Below, piece by piece: positions 1-6,418 of a DNA stretch of 19,208 bases (positions within the stretch are counted from its first letter, which is position 1; each line of letters opens with the position of its first letter). This DNA comes from an uncultured Collinsella sp. (lineage in GTDB: Bacteria > Actinomycetota > Coriobacteriia > Coriobacteriales > Coriobacteriaceae), in assembly GCA_958450865.1 (NCBI GenBank), contig CAUDNY010000015.1, positions 1 through 19,208 of the forward strand, given 5' to 3'. Position numbers and translations under genes: made by a program. The notes beneath the pieces were generated by a model. That model worked only from the letters and a program-made list of their open reading frames with translations. It had not been told where the DNA came from and made no database searches.

Positions 1-371
1 TGCCCTACCGGGAGTAGCCCCGACGGTTGACAAAACTATAGGAACACCCAACGACTACTTGCGCTAGAGCATAAGTTATACAATTAGTCAAGTTATGTCT
101 GTTTAAACAAAATAGCGGCACGCAGGCGCATTGGGATTAACCTAAAAGCGGCGTTAATGAACAGAGTGTCTGTATATATCTGTGAAAGTAATTGGGAAAT
201 CACGTTTTAGTAGGCAATGAGCTGTAAATCAGCAACGTAATCAATTTGTAACAAACTTAGACGTTTAAACAAATAATGCAACCGTTTGCGAATTTAGCTA
301 TAAATCCACAAGGCGAACAGGTATACTCCATTATTGTCGTGTAGGAAATACGTAGACAAAAAGGAGGTTAT
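1..371 (+). promoter_or_regulatory. AT-rich leader upstream of the mannose PTS operon
   Basis: No convincing gene lies in these 371 bases, which are much richer in A/T than the rest of the window. The 8-bp palindrome GTTTAAAC occurs twice, at 101-108 and 263-270, each time followed by CAAA(A)TA-like sequence. An ATTAAC/GTTAAT inverted repeat spans 136-158. A good -10 hexamer, TATACT, is at 322-327, but no recognisable -35 sits 16-18 bp upstream of it, which would fit an activator-dependent promoter. A TTGACA at 27-32 has no matching -10. The region ends with a strong ribosome binding site, AAGGAGG at 361-367. Its role as the control region of the operon is inferred from position. Confidence 0.5.
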
Positions 372-374
372 GTG

Positions 375-1364
375 ATGGTAAGTATTGTTCTTGCTAGCCA
401 TGGGGACTTGGCAGCTGGAATCAAGCAGACGGGCTCGATGGTCTTTGGCGATCAGCCGTCTGTAGCCGTGGTCTCGCTCGAGCCGAGCATGGGCCCCGAC
501 GACTTCCGTGCCAAGGTCGAGGAAGCAGTCGCTTCCTTCGAGGACCAGGAGCAGGTGCTCTTCCTCGTTGATCTGTGGGGCGGCACGCCGTTCAACCAGA
601 TCAGCGGGCTCATCGAGGGCCACGATTCCTGGGCTATCGTCACCGGTGTCAACCTGCCTATGCTCATCGAGGCATATTCGCAGCGCTTTGACGCAAAGAA
701 CACTGCACATGCGATCGCAAAACATCTCGTGACTGAGGCTAAGGCTGGCGTGCGCGTCAAGCCCGAGTCTCTGGAGCCCGAGGAGAAGAAGCCGGCTGCG
801 GCCGCCGCTGCTCCTGCAGGCGCCATCCCTCCGGGAACGGTCATCGGCGACGGGCACATCAAGATCGCCCACGTCCGTATCGACACCCGTCTGCTTCATG
901 GTCAGGTGGCCACCACTTGGACCAAGCAGATCAACCCCAACCGCATCATCGTAGTTTCCGACGGCGTTGCTCACGACGAGCTCCGCAAGACCATGATCGA
1001 GCAGGCTGCCCCTCCGGGAGTCCATGCCAACGTCGTGCCCATCAAGAAGATGGCCGAGGTCGTCAAGGACACGCGCTTTGGTGACACCAAGGCCATGCTG
1101 CTCTTCGAGAACCCGCAGGATCTGCTCAAGGCCATCGAGGCCGGCGTCGACATCAAGGAAGCCAACATCGGTTCCATGGCTCACTCCAAGGGCAAGGTCG
1201 TCGTCACCAACGCCGTCGCCATGGGCGATGACGACGTTAAGACTCTCGAGGCTCTCAAGGCCAAGGGCGTCAAGTTCGAGGTCCGCAAGGTTCCTTCGGA
1301 TTCCTCCGAGGATCTCGACGCCATGTTGAAGAAAGCTAAGGCCGAACTGGCCGCTCAAGCATAG
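375..1364 (+). CDS. manX: PTS mannose-family transporter subunit EIIAB
   Basis: This cytoplasmic fusion protein passes phosphate from HPr through the EIIA and EIIB domains to the sugar entering via EIIC/EIID. The 329-aa product begins with an EIIA-Man fold containing A-S-H-G-D, where His9 is the expected phosphorylation site. An Ala/Pro-rich hinge (about residues 130-158) follows. The EIIB domain starts near residue 161 and carries R-I-D-T-R-L-L-H-G-Q-V, with His175 as the second phospho-site. The length is normal for ManX-type EIIAB. I chose ATG 375 over the adjacent in-frame GTG 372 because AAGGAGG lies 7 bp upstream of it and EIIA-Man proteins start Met-Val/Ile. It heads a tight operon with EIIC and EIID. 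The sugar could be mannose, glucose, fructose or an amino sugar; the sequence does not decide this. Confidence 0.93.
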   Translation: MVSIVLASHGDLAAGIKQTGSMVFGDQPSVAVVSLEPSMGPDDFRAKVEEAVASFEDQEQVLFLVDLWGGTPFNQISGLIEGHDSWAIVTGVNLPMLIEAYSQRFDAKNTAHAIAKHLVTEAKAGVRVKPESLEPEEKKPAAAAAAPAGAIPPGTVIGDGHIKIAHVRIDTRLLHGQVATTWTKQINPNRIIVVSDGVAHDELRKTMIEQAAPPGVHANVVPIKKMAEVVKDTRFGDTKAMLLFENPQDLLKAIEAGVDIKEANIGSMAHSKGKVVVTNAVAMGDDDVKTLEALKAKGVKFEVRKVPSDSSEDLDAMLKKAKAELAAQA

Positions 1365-1382
1365 TAAAGGAGGGTCCGATAC

Positions 1383-2201
1383 ATGTCTGCAATCACTATT
1401 CTGCTTGTTGCGATTGTCGCGTTGCTTGCCGGTATGGAAGGCATTCTGGATGAGTTCCAGTTTCATCAGCCGCTCGTGGCATGCACGCTTATCGGTCTCG
1501 TAACCGGTCACCTTCAGGAGGGCATCCTCCTGGGCGGTTCGCTCCAGATGATGGCCCTTGGCTGGGCTAACGTCGGCGCCGCCGTCGCGCCTGACGCCGC
1601 TCTGGCCTCGGTCGCTTCTTCGATCATCATGGTGCTCGCCCTCAACGGTGGCGCCACCGATTCGGCCAAGGCCGTTACCGCCGCCATCGCCGTCGCCGTC
1701 CCGCTGTCGGTCGCTGGTCTGTTCCTGACCATGATCTGCCGTACCCTGGCTACTGCTATCGCTCACGCCATGGACGGTTGCGCCGAGAAGGGCGACTTCG
1801 CCGGCATCGAGCGCTGGCAGTACGCTGCTATCCTCATGCAGGGCCTTCGTATCGCCATCCCGGCAGTGCTTCTGTGCATCATCCCGGCCGAGGCTGTTAC
1901 CAACGCGCTTAACGCTATGCCCGACTGGCTGTCCGGCGGCATGGCTGTCGGCGGCGGCATGGTCGCTTCCGTCGGTTACGCCATGGTCATCAACATGATG
2001 GCCACCAAGGAGACCTGGCCGTTCTTCATCCTCGGCTTTGTCCTTGCTGCCATCCCTCAGCTCACGCTGATCGCCCTTGGCCTCATCGGCATCTCCCTTG
2101 CCCTCATCTACCTTGGCCTTAAGGATCTGGCCAAGCAGGGTGGCGGCATGGGCGGTGGCTCCGGCGACCCGCTCGGCGACATTCTGAACGATTACGAGTA
2201 G
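1383..2201 (+). CDS. manY: PTS mannose-family transporter subunit EIIC
   Basis: This integral membrane subunit forms, with EIID, the sugar channel of the Man-type PTS. The 272-aa product is hydrophobic throughout. It contains the family features M-E-G-I-L-D-E-F-Q-F-H-Q-P near residues 18-30 and a G-x-x-x-G-H-L-Q-E-G-I-L-L-G-G-S-L-Q segment just after, both typical of EIIC-Man. The C-terminus ends in a Gly-rich tail. AAAGGAGGG at 1366-1374 sits just before the ATG. The start lies 18 bp after the EIIAB stop, and EIID follows at once, so the three subunits are almost certainly co-transcribed. Codon choice is strongly biased, as in highly expressed genes. Confidence 0.93.
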   Translation: MSAITILLVAIVALLAGMEGILDEFQFHQPLVACTLIGLVTGHLQEGILLGGSLQMMALGWANVGAAVAPDAALASVASSIIMVLALNGGATDSAKAVTAAIAVAVPLSVAGLFLTMICRTLATAIAHAMDGCAEKGDFAGIERWQYAAILMQGLRIAIPAVLLCIIPAEAVTNALNAMPDWLSGGMAVGGGMVASVGYAMVINMMATKETWPFFILGFVLAAIPQLTLIALGLIGISLALIYLGLKDLAKQGGGMGGGSGDPLGDILNDYE

Positions 2202-2217
2202 GAGGGGAGTGATACAT

Positions 2218-3138
2218 ATGGCAGAGAACAAGATTCAGCTCACCAAGGCTGACCGCAAGAAGGTTTGCTTCCGTCATCAGTTCCTTCAGGGCTCGTGGAA
2301 CTACGAGCGTATGCAGAACGGCGGCTGGTGCTTCGCAATGATCCCTGCGATCAAGAAGCTCTACACCAGCAAGGATGACCAGATTGCCGCTCTTAAGCGC
2401 CACCTGGAGTTCTATAACACCCACCCTTATGTTTCCGCCCCCGTCATTGGCGTTACCCTCGCTCTCGAGGAGGAGCGCGCCAACGGTGCTCCGATTGACG
2501 ACGTCGCCATTCAGGGCGTCAAGGTCGGTATGATGGGCCCGCTCGCCGGCGTCGGCGACCCCGCCTTCTGGTTCACCCTTCGCCCGATTCTGGGCGCTCT
2601 GGGCGCTTCCCTGGCCCTGTCCGGCAGCATCGCCGGTCCGCTGCTGTTCTTCTTCGCGTGGAACATCATCCGTTACGCCTTCCTGTGGTACACGCAGGAG
2701 TTTGGCTACAAGGTCGGCTCCTCCATCGCCAAGGACCTCTCCGGCGGTCTGATGGGCAAGGTCACCGAGGGCGCTTCCATCCTGGGTATGTTCATCATCG
2801 GCGCCCTGGTCGAGCGCTGGGTGTCCATCTCCTTCACCCCGGTCGTCTCCAAGGTCACGCAGTCTGCTGGCGCCTTTATCGACTGGGCTAATCTGCCCTC
2901 CGGTTCTGAGGGTGTCAAGGAAGCACTGACGATGTATAACTCCATCGGTGCTAACGCCCTTGATCAGGTGAAGGTCACCACGCTTCAGGCTAACCTCGAT
3001 CAGCTCATCCCCGGCCTTGCCGCCGTGTGCCTGACCCTGCTGGTCTGCAAGCTCCTCAAGAAGAAGGTCAGCCCGATCGTCATCATCCTGGCTCTCTTCG
3101 CCATCGGCATCATCGGTCGCGTCTGCGGCTTCATGTAA
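2218..3138 (+). CDS. manZ: PTS mannose-family transporter subunit EIID
   Basis: This is the second membrane subunit of the Man-type permease. The 306-aa product has the EIID signature near its N-terminus (F-R-H-Q-F-L-Q-G-S-W-N-Y-E-R-M-Q-N-G-G) and the G-P-L-A-G-V-G-D-P-x-F-W motif near residue 111. Hydrophobic segments fill the C-terminal half. The ATG at 2218 is preferred to an upstream in-frame GTG at 2209 because GGAGGGG (2201-2207) lies 10 bp from the ATG but only 1 bp from the GTG. The Shine-Dalgarno sequence overlaps the EIIC stop codon, which suggests translational coupling. Members of this family are also used as receptors by some bacteriocins and phages; nothing here shows that directly. 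Confidence 0.93.
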   Translation: MAENKIQLTKADRKKVCFRHQFLQGSWNYERMQNGGWCFAMIPAIKKLYTSKDDQIAALKRHLEFYNTHPYVSAPVIGVTLALEEERANGAPIDDVAIQGVKVGMMGPLAGVGDPAFWFTLRPILGALGASLALSGSIAGPLLFFFAWNIIRYAFLWYTQEFGYKVGSSIAKDLSGGLMGKVTEGASILGMFIIGALVERWVSISFTPVVSKVTQSAGAFIDWANLPSGSEGVKEALTMYNSIGANALDQVKVTTLQANLDQLIPGLAAVCLTLLVCKLLKKKVSPIVIILALFAIGIIGRVCGFM

Positions 3139-3188
3139 GCACGTTTCGGCTTAAGACCGAGAGTTGCTAGGCAAGGGCTTTTGAGCCA

Positions 3189-3218
3189 TTGAAACGGACC
3201 GCACCCGGTGGGTACACT
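3189..3218 (+). promoter_or_regulatory. Possible promoter for manO inside the terminator
   Basis: TTGAAA (3189-3194) and TACACT (3213-3218) are separated by 18 bp, a plausible sigma-70-type promoter. The -10 box lies in the loop of the manZ terminator hairpin. It would let manO be expressed independently of the operon. This is inferred from hexamer matches only. Confidence 0.4.
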
Positions 3219-3238
3219 GGATGCGGTCCGATTGTTTT
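3195..3238 (+). terminator. Terminator hairpin between manZ and manO
   Basis: CGGACCGCA (3195-3203) pairs perfectly over 9 bp with TGCGGTCCG (3222-3230) around an 18-nt loop, and is followed by ATTGTTTTATTT. This looks like an intrinsic terminator 57 bp after the manZ stop. It would reduce readthrough into manO. Confidence 0.7.
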
Positions 3239-3258
3239 ATTTGGAGGGCGAGGCGCGC

Positions 3259-3657
3259 ATGGCGCAATCTCAGAACAGCACGGTCGATCTGGCAACGCCG
3301 GCAACCTGCCTGATGGGGCTTACCAGTCACGGTAACGTAATGGTGGGCAATAAGGCGTTTGAGTACTATAACGAGCGCAATCCCGAGGATTTTATTCAGA
3401 TCCCGTGGGATGAGGTCGACTATATTGCCGCTGAGGTTTTGCGCGGCACCAAGAAGATTACGCGTTTTGCCATCTTCACCAAGGACAATGGTCACTTTAC
3501 GTTTTCGACGCGCGATGACAAAGAGACGCTTCGTGCGGTCCGCAAGTACGTTGACGAGGATAAGCTCGTGCGTTCGCCTGACTTTATCGATGTGACGGCT
3601 AAGGGCGCCAAGAGCATCCCCTCCGTTATCAAAAACCTCTTCCACAAAGGCAACTAG
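3259..3657 (+). CDS. manO: DUF956 family protein (ManO)
   Basis: This is a small soluble protein of the DUF956 family, which is usually found directly after mannose-type PTS operons and is called ManO. Its biochemical role is not established; a regulatory link to the PTS is the usual suggestion. The 132-aa product shows the family pattern: an early T-x-x-T-C-L-M-G-L-T-S-H-G-N-V-M-V-G-N-K-A-F-E-Y-Y stretch, then I-P-W-D-E-V-D-Y-I-A-A-E-V near residues 48-60 and F-S-T-R-D near the middle. The length matches the family. ATG 3259 is chosen because GGAGGG (3243-3248) lies 10 bp upstream; a longer GTG start at 3208 would lie inside the terminator hairpin. It is separated from manZ by a hairpin that also holds a possible promoter. 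Confidence 0.87.
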   Translation: MAQSQNSTVDLATPATCLMGLTSHGNVMVGNKAFEYYNERNPEDFIQIPWDEVDYIAAEVLRGTKKITRFAIFTKDNGHFTFSTRDDKETLRAVRKYVDEDKLVRSPDFIDVTAKGAKSIPSVIKNLFHKGN

Positions 3658-3681
3658 TCATTAAAGAGCGCCCCCTCAAAG

Positions 3682-3883
3682 TGGGGCGCAGTCTCCCATG
3701 TGGCTCGATCGGGAAAGTGCATCCCAGTTCGAGCGTCGATTCCGGGATGTAGTTTCCGGAACGGGGTCGTTTGGGAAACCGTGTCCCGTTTCGAGCCGAA
3801 ATTCTGGGTCACAGTTTCCCAGCGAGGTCTCATGGGGAAAGTCTGACCCAGAATTTGCCTGGATAGTGGGACGCACTTTCCGG
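3682..3883. repeat. Seven-copy array of an alternating inverted motif, ~62-bp period
   Basis: A motif close to TGGGACGCAGTTTCCCA occurs seven times with strictly alternating orientation: + at 3682-3698, 3743-3759, 3805-3821 and 3867-3883; - at 3711-3726, 3772-3788 and 3835-3850. Same-orientation copies are 61-62 bp apart, so the array can also be read as about three and a half imperfect tandem units. Adjacent opposite copies can form hairpins; the best is 3805-3821 with 3833-3850. Each copy is itself close to palindromic (TGGG...CCCA). The spacer sequences diverge far more than the motifs. No protein gene is likely here. The function is unknown; it may be a REP-like element or a protein-binding array. 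Confidence 0.8.
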
Positions 3884-3943
3884 AGGGCTGTTCCACCGCA
3901 ACTTCGAAGAGTGGGTATACGCTGCATTACAGCGGCGTAAATC

Positions 3944-3952
3944 TGCTACACT
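3944..3952 (+). promoter_or_regulatory. Extended -10 promoter of tRNA-Arg
   Basis: TGCTACACT is an extended -10 element (TG-N-TACACT). It ends 10 bp before the mature tRNA 5' end, so transcription would start within a few bases of the tRNA. There is no good -35. The same string, continuing into A, also precedes the kinase gene on the opposite strand near 14604-14612. Confidence 0.55.
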
Positions 3953-3962
3953 AATACAACAT

Positions 3963-4038
3963 GCCTCCGTAGCTCAGGGGATAGAGCACCGCTCTCCTAA
4001 AGCGGGTGTCGACGGTTCGAATCCGCCCGGGGGCACCA
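3963..4038 (+). tRNA. tRNA-Arg (anticodon CCT)
   Basis: The 76-nt gene folds as a tRNA with CCA encoded. The acceptor stem is GCCTCCG with CGGGGGC (one T-G wobble). The D arm is GCTC/GAGC. The anticodon stem is CCGCT/AGCGG around the loop CTCCTAA, giving anticodon CCT, which reads the rare Arg codon AGG. The T arm is GACGG-TTCGAAT-CCGCC, which contains one A-C mismatch (positions 50-64). That mismatch and the wobble are unusual together, but every other element is intact. A terminator hairpin follows 11 bases after the CCA. Fragments of this gene are repeated just downstream. Confidence 0.93.
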
Positions 4039-4048
4039 GAGATTTGTC

Positions 4049-4084
4049 GAGCCCGGTACCGCTACGGTGCCGGGCTCTTCTGGT
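4049..4084 (+). terminator. Terminator hairpin of tRNA-Arg
   Basis: GAGCCCGGTACCG (4049-4061) pairs with CGGTGCCGGGCTC (4065-4077), a 13-bp stem with one wobble and a 3-nt loop, followed by TTCTGGTCT. The stem is very stable, but the T-tract is weak. A near-identical copy lies 128 bp downstream. Confidence 0.65.
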
Positions 4085-4090
4085 CTAAGG

Positions 4091-4116
4091 GCAGGGTTCG
4101 AGCCGTCGACACCCGC
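4091..4116 (-). repeat. Inverted fragment of the tRNA-Arg gene
   Basis: Read on the - strand, these 26 bases match the variable loop and T arm of the tRNA-Arg (4002-4027) at about 22 of 26 positions, including a perfect 14-base run, GCGGGTGTCGACGG. It is a broken, inverted piece of the gene and cannot form a tRNA. Confidence 0.7.
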
Positions 4117-4143
4117 GTCACCAATTTCCCTGCGGGGGGAGTT

Positions 4144-4212
4144 TTCGAATCCGCCCGGGGGCACCAGAGATTTGCCGAGCCCGGTACCACCACGGTGCCG
4201 GGCTCTTCTGGT
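4144..4212 (+). repeat. Direct repeat of tRNA-Arg 3' end plus terminator
   Basis: These 69 bases repeat 4016-4084 with only three substitutions and no indels, at an offset of exactly 128 bp. The copy covers the T loop, the 3' acceptor strand, CCA and the terminator hairpin (second hairpin 4177-4205). The matching 5' half of a tRNA is absent, so this is not a functional gene. It could be the remnant of a tandem tRNA duplication or an attachment-site-like scar. Confidence 0.8.
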
Positions 4213-4244
4213 TTAAAGGTATGCCGTGGTTTTCGCTACTTCAG

Positions 4245-4284
4245 ATGAAGAAAGCGCCCGTTTGCAGGGGGAGCAAACGGGCGC
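4245..4284 (-). terminator. Terminator of pknB and its cluster
   Basis: GCGCCCGTTTGC (4254-4265) pairs perfectly over 12 bp with GCAAACGGGCGC (4273-4284) around a 7-nt loop. On the - strand it is followed by TTTCTTC, giving an intrinsic terminator about 50 bases after the pknB stop. There is no T-run on the + side. Confidence 0.8.
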
Positions 4285-4336
4285 AATTGAGCGAATGTAT
4301 TTGCGTCAGCAGCCGCTGTGGGCAACGTCTTGATGA

Positions 4337-6286
4337 CTAGTTGGTCGTACCGGAATCGTCGCCTGAATCAGTACCAGAGCCAGAAATCGAAACCGTCAAC
4401 GTGATCGTGCTGTCGGTAGACTGTTTGCCGGTGGGGGAGACGCCCGTAACGGTGGCGTTTTCGTTGCCGCTCACGGGGTTGCCGTTCTGATCGCAGAATG
4501 CGATGTTGTAGAACCCGGCGTTGTTGAGCGCGGTGACGGCCGCGGAGATGCTCTTGCCGTACAGGTTGCCCGGAACGCTGGCCTTGCCGGACTTCTTGGC
4601 AATGACGACGGTAATCGTGGCGCCAGGCTTCTGCTTGCCGCTGGGGTTCCAGCTAATCACGGTGCCCTCGGTAACCGAATCGTTCTCCTGGTAGCTCACG
4701 TCGACGCCAAAGCCTGCCATATCGAGGGCGTTGCGCGCCTGGGCCTCGGTCATGTCGGTCAGATCGGGGACGGAGGTGGTGTCAGGACCGCTGGAGACCT
4801 TGTACGAGATGGTCGTGCCCTTCGCGACTTCCTTACCGGCTTCGGTGCCCTGCTCAAAGACCTGGCCCTCATCGGCCTCGTTGGCCTCCTCGGAGGCGTT
4901 GCCCTTCAGGCCAACGCTTGCCAGCGCGGCTTCTGCCTGGTCCTTGGTCAGACCGACAAGCCGGGGAACCTCAACCTTCTCGGAGGGCTTGGGGCCCTTG
5001 GAGATTACCAGGTTCACCTTAGTGCCCTTGGCCTTCTTGGTGTTGCCGTTGGGCGTCTGCTCGGCGACCTTGCCCTCGTCGACATCGTCGTTGTAGCTTT
5101 GGTCGATGGTGCCGACCTCGAGGCCGGCTTCCTTGATCAGCTCGACGGCAGTCTGCTGGTCCTTGCCCAGCACATCGGGCACGGTGACCTGCTCGCCGCC
5201 AAAGAGTCCTGTGGCAAAGGCCACCACGATACCGATGACGGCAACGGCTGCCACCACGGCGGCGATGATCTTGTTCTTGTTGGATTTGGGCTTTTCGACC
5301 TCGTAGGAGCCGGTGGAGCCCGAAACCGAGCTACGGGCGGTATTCTGGCCGCTCACGCCCGAGACGGGACGTACCATGGCGCGCGTCTGATCGGAAAGCT
5401 CGCGAGTCTTGGTGGCGCCCAGCTCACCGGGTGCACCGATGATGCGCGTGGGCTCCGAGATGTTGACGGCACGGCCCGACAGGTAGCTGTTGAGCACCTG
5501 ACGAAGCTCGTCGGCGGTCTGGAAGCGGTTTGCCGGGTCCTTCTCCATGCACTTGAGGATGATGCGCTCAAGGTCGGCGTCGACACCGGAGTTGATCTGG
5601 CTCGGTGGAATAGGCAGCTCGTTGACCTGCTTGAGTGCGACCGAGATAGCGTCGTCGCCGTCAAAGGGAACGCGGCCGGTGGCGCACTCATACATCACGA
5701 CGCCCAGCGAGTAGATATCCGAGGTGGGGCCGAGATCCTGACCGCGGGTCTGCTCGGGGCTGACGTAGTGGGCGGTTCCCAGCACGTTGTTGTCTTGCGT
5801 GAGGTGGCTGTTCTTGGCGCGCGCGATGCCAAAGTCCATCACCTTGATGTTGCCGTCGGGCAGCACCATGATGTTCTGCGGCTTAATGTCGCGGTGGATG
5901 ATCTCGTGCTTGTGGGCGACCGAAAGCGCGGAGCTGATCTGCGAGCCGATCTGGGCGACCTTCTTGGGGTCGAGGGCGCCGTGGCTCTTGATGCCGCTCT
6001 TAAGGTCGGTACCGCGCAGGTACTCCATGACGATGTAATAGGTGTCGCCGTCCTTGCCCCAATCGTAGACGCCCACGATATAGGGGGAGGAGAGACCGGC
6101 TGCTGCCTGGGCCTCCTGCTTAAAGCGTGCGGCGAAGGTTGCGTCGCCAGCATACTGCGGCAGCATAATCTTGACGGCTACCGTGCGGTCGAGGACCTGG
6201 TCCTGTGCACGGTAGACGGTCGCCATGCCGCCTGTCCCCACCTTATCCTTGAGGAGGTATCTTCCCCCGAGGACCCTCTGTTCCAT
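4337..6286 (-). CDS. pknB: PASTA-domain serine/threonine protein kinase PknB
   Basis: This transmembrane kinase is expected to sense peptidoglycan fragments outside and phosphorylate growth and division proteins inside. The 649-aa product has an N-terminal kinase domain (about 8-268) with the glycine loop V-G-T-G-G-M-A-T-V, Lys39 in V-A-V-K, H-R-D-I-K-P-Q-N (Asp133) and D-F-G (Asp151), plus activation-loop threonines at 163 and 171. A juxtamembrane linker and one transmembrane helix (about 340-358) follow. Four PASTA-like repeats (about 365-431, 437-500, 503-566, 568-634) precede a short Ser/Gly/Asp tail; the fourth is the most divergent. The start is ATG 6286 because AGGAG lies 5 bp upstream; an in-frame ATG at 6301 has no such site. 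It is the last gene of the cell-wall cluster, 132 bp after the SEDS-PBP gene. Confidence 0.93.
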   Translation of the reverse strand: MEQRVLGGRYLLKDKVGTGGMATVYRAQDQVLDRTVAVKIMLPQYAGDATFAARFKQEAQAAAGLSSPYIVGVYDWGKDGDTYYIVMEYLRGTDLKSGIKSHGALDPKKVAQIGSQISSALSVAHKHEIIHRDIKPQNIMVLPDGNIKVMDFGIARAKNSHLTQDNNVLGTAHYVSPEQTRGQDLGPTSDIYSLGVVMYECATGRVPFDGDDAISVALKQVNELPIPPSQINSGVDADLERIILKCMEKDPANRFQTADELRQVLNSYLSGRAVNISEPTRIIGAPGELGATKTRELSDQTRAMVRPVSGVSGQNTARSSVSGSTGSYEVEKPKSNKNKIIAAVVAAVAVIGIVVAFATGLFGGEQVTVPDVLGKDQQTAVELIKEAGLEVGTIDQSYNDDVDEGKVAEQTPNGNTKKAKGTKVNLVISKGPKPSEKVEVPRLVGLTKDQAEAALASVGLKGNASEEANEADEGQVFEQGTEAGKEVAKGTTISYKVSSGPDTTSVPDLTDMTEAQARNALDMAGFGVDVSYQENDSVTEGTVISWNPSGKQKPGATITVVIAKKSGKASVPGNLYGKSISAAVTALNNAGFYNIAFCDQNGNPVSGNENATVTGVSPTGKQSTDSTITLTVSISGSGTDSGDDSGTTN

Positions 6287-6418
6287 TCCTGCTCCTAACA
6301 TAACTATTCGCTCAACGATGTGTGTAGTACCTACGATGTGGCCGCTGGGGCCGTGTGGCGCGTTGCCGCTAACTTTTCGGCCGCGGCGCGCCTCGGGTGT
6401 CCGATTCGATCATGGGCA

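Noticed and set aside
1..374. Sigma-54 promoter for the mannose PTS
   Set aside because: No GG-N10-GC element with the usual flanks was found; the nearest candidate (near 117-130) has the wrong spacing, and no LevR-type activator is present.
294..2231. 645-aa open frame on the - strand across the PTS genes
   Set aside because: It is antisense to well-supported manX and manY, has no domain that I recognise and is rich in His/Asp/Gly, as expected for the antisense frame of GC-rich genes.
3682..3883. CRISPR array
   Set aside because: The motifs alternate in orientation, are short and imperfect, and there is no cas gene; CRISPR repeats keep one orientation and near-identity.
3654..3940. 80-83-aa open frames on both strands over the alternating repeats
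   Set aside because: They are open on both strands through the repeated hairpins, lack ribosome binding sites and show no protein-like conservation; the repeat explains the sequence.
4144..4212. Second functional tRNA-Arg
   Set aside because: Only the T loop, 3' acceptor strand and CCA are present; the preceding 53 bases do not give an acceptor, D or anticodon arm.
5099..6298. 399-aa open frame on the + strand opposite pknB
   Set aside because: The kinase motifs are on the other strand; this frame is a composition artefact.
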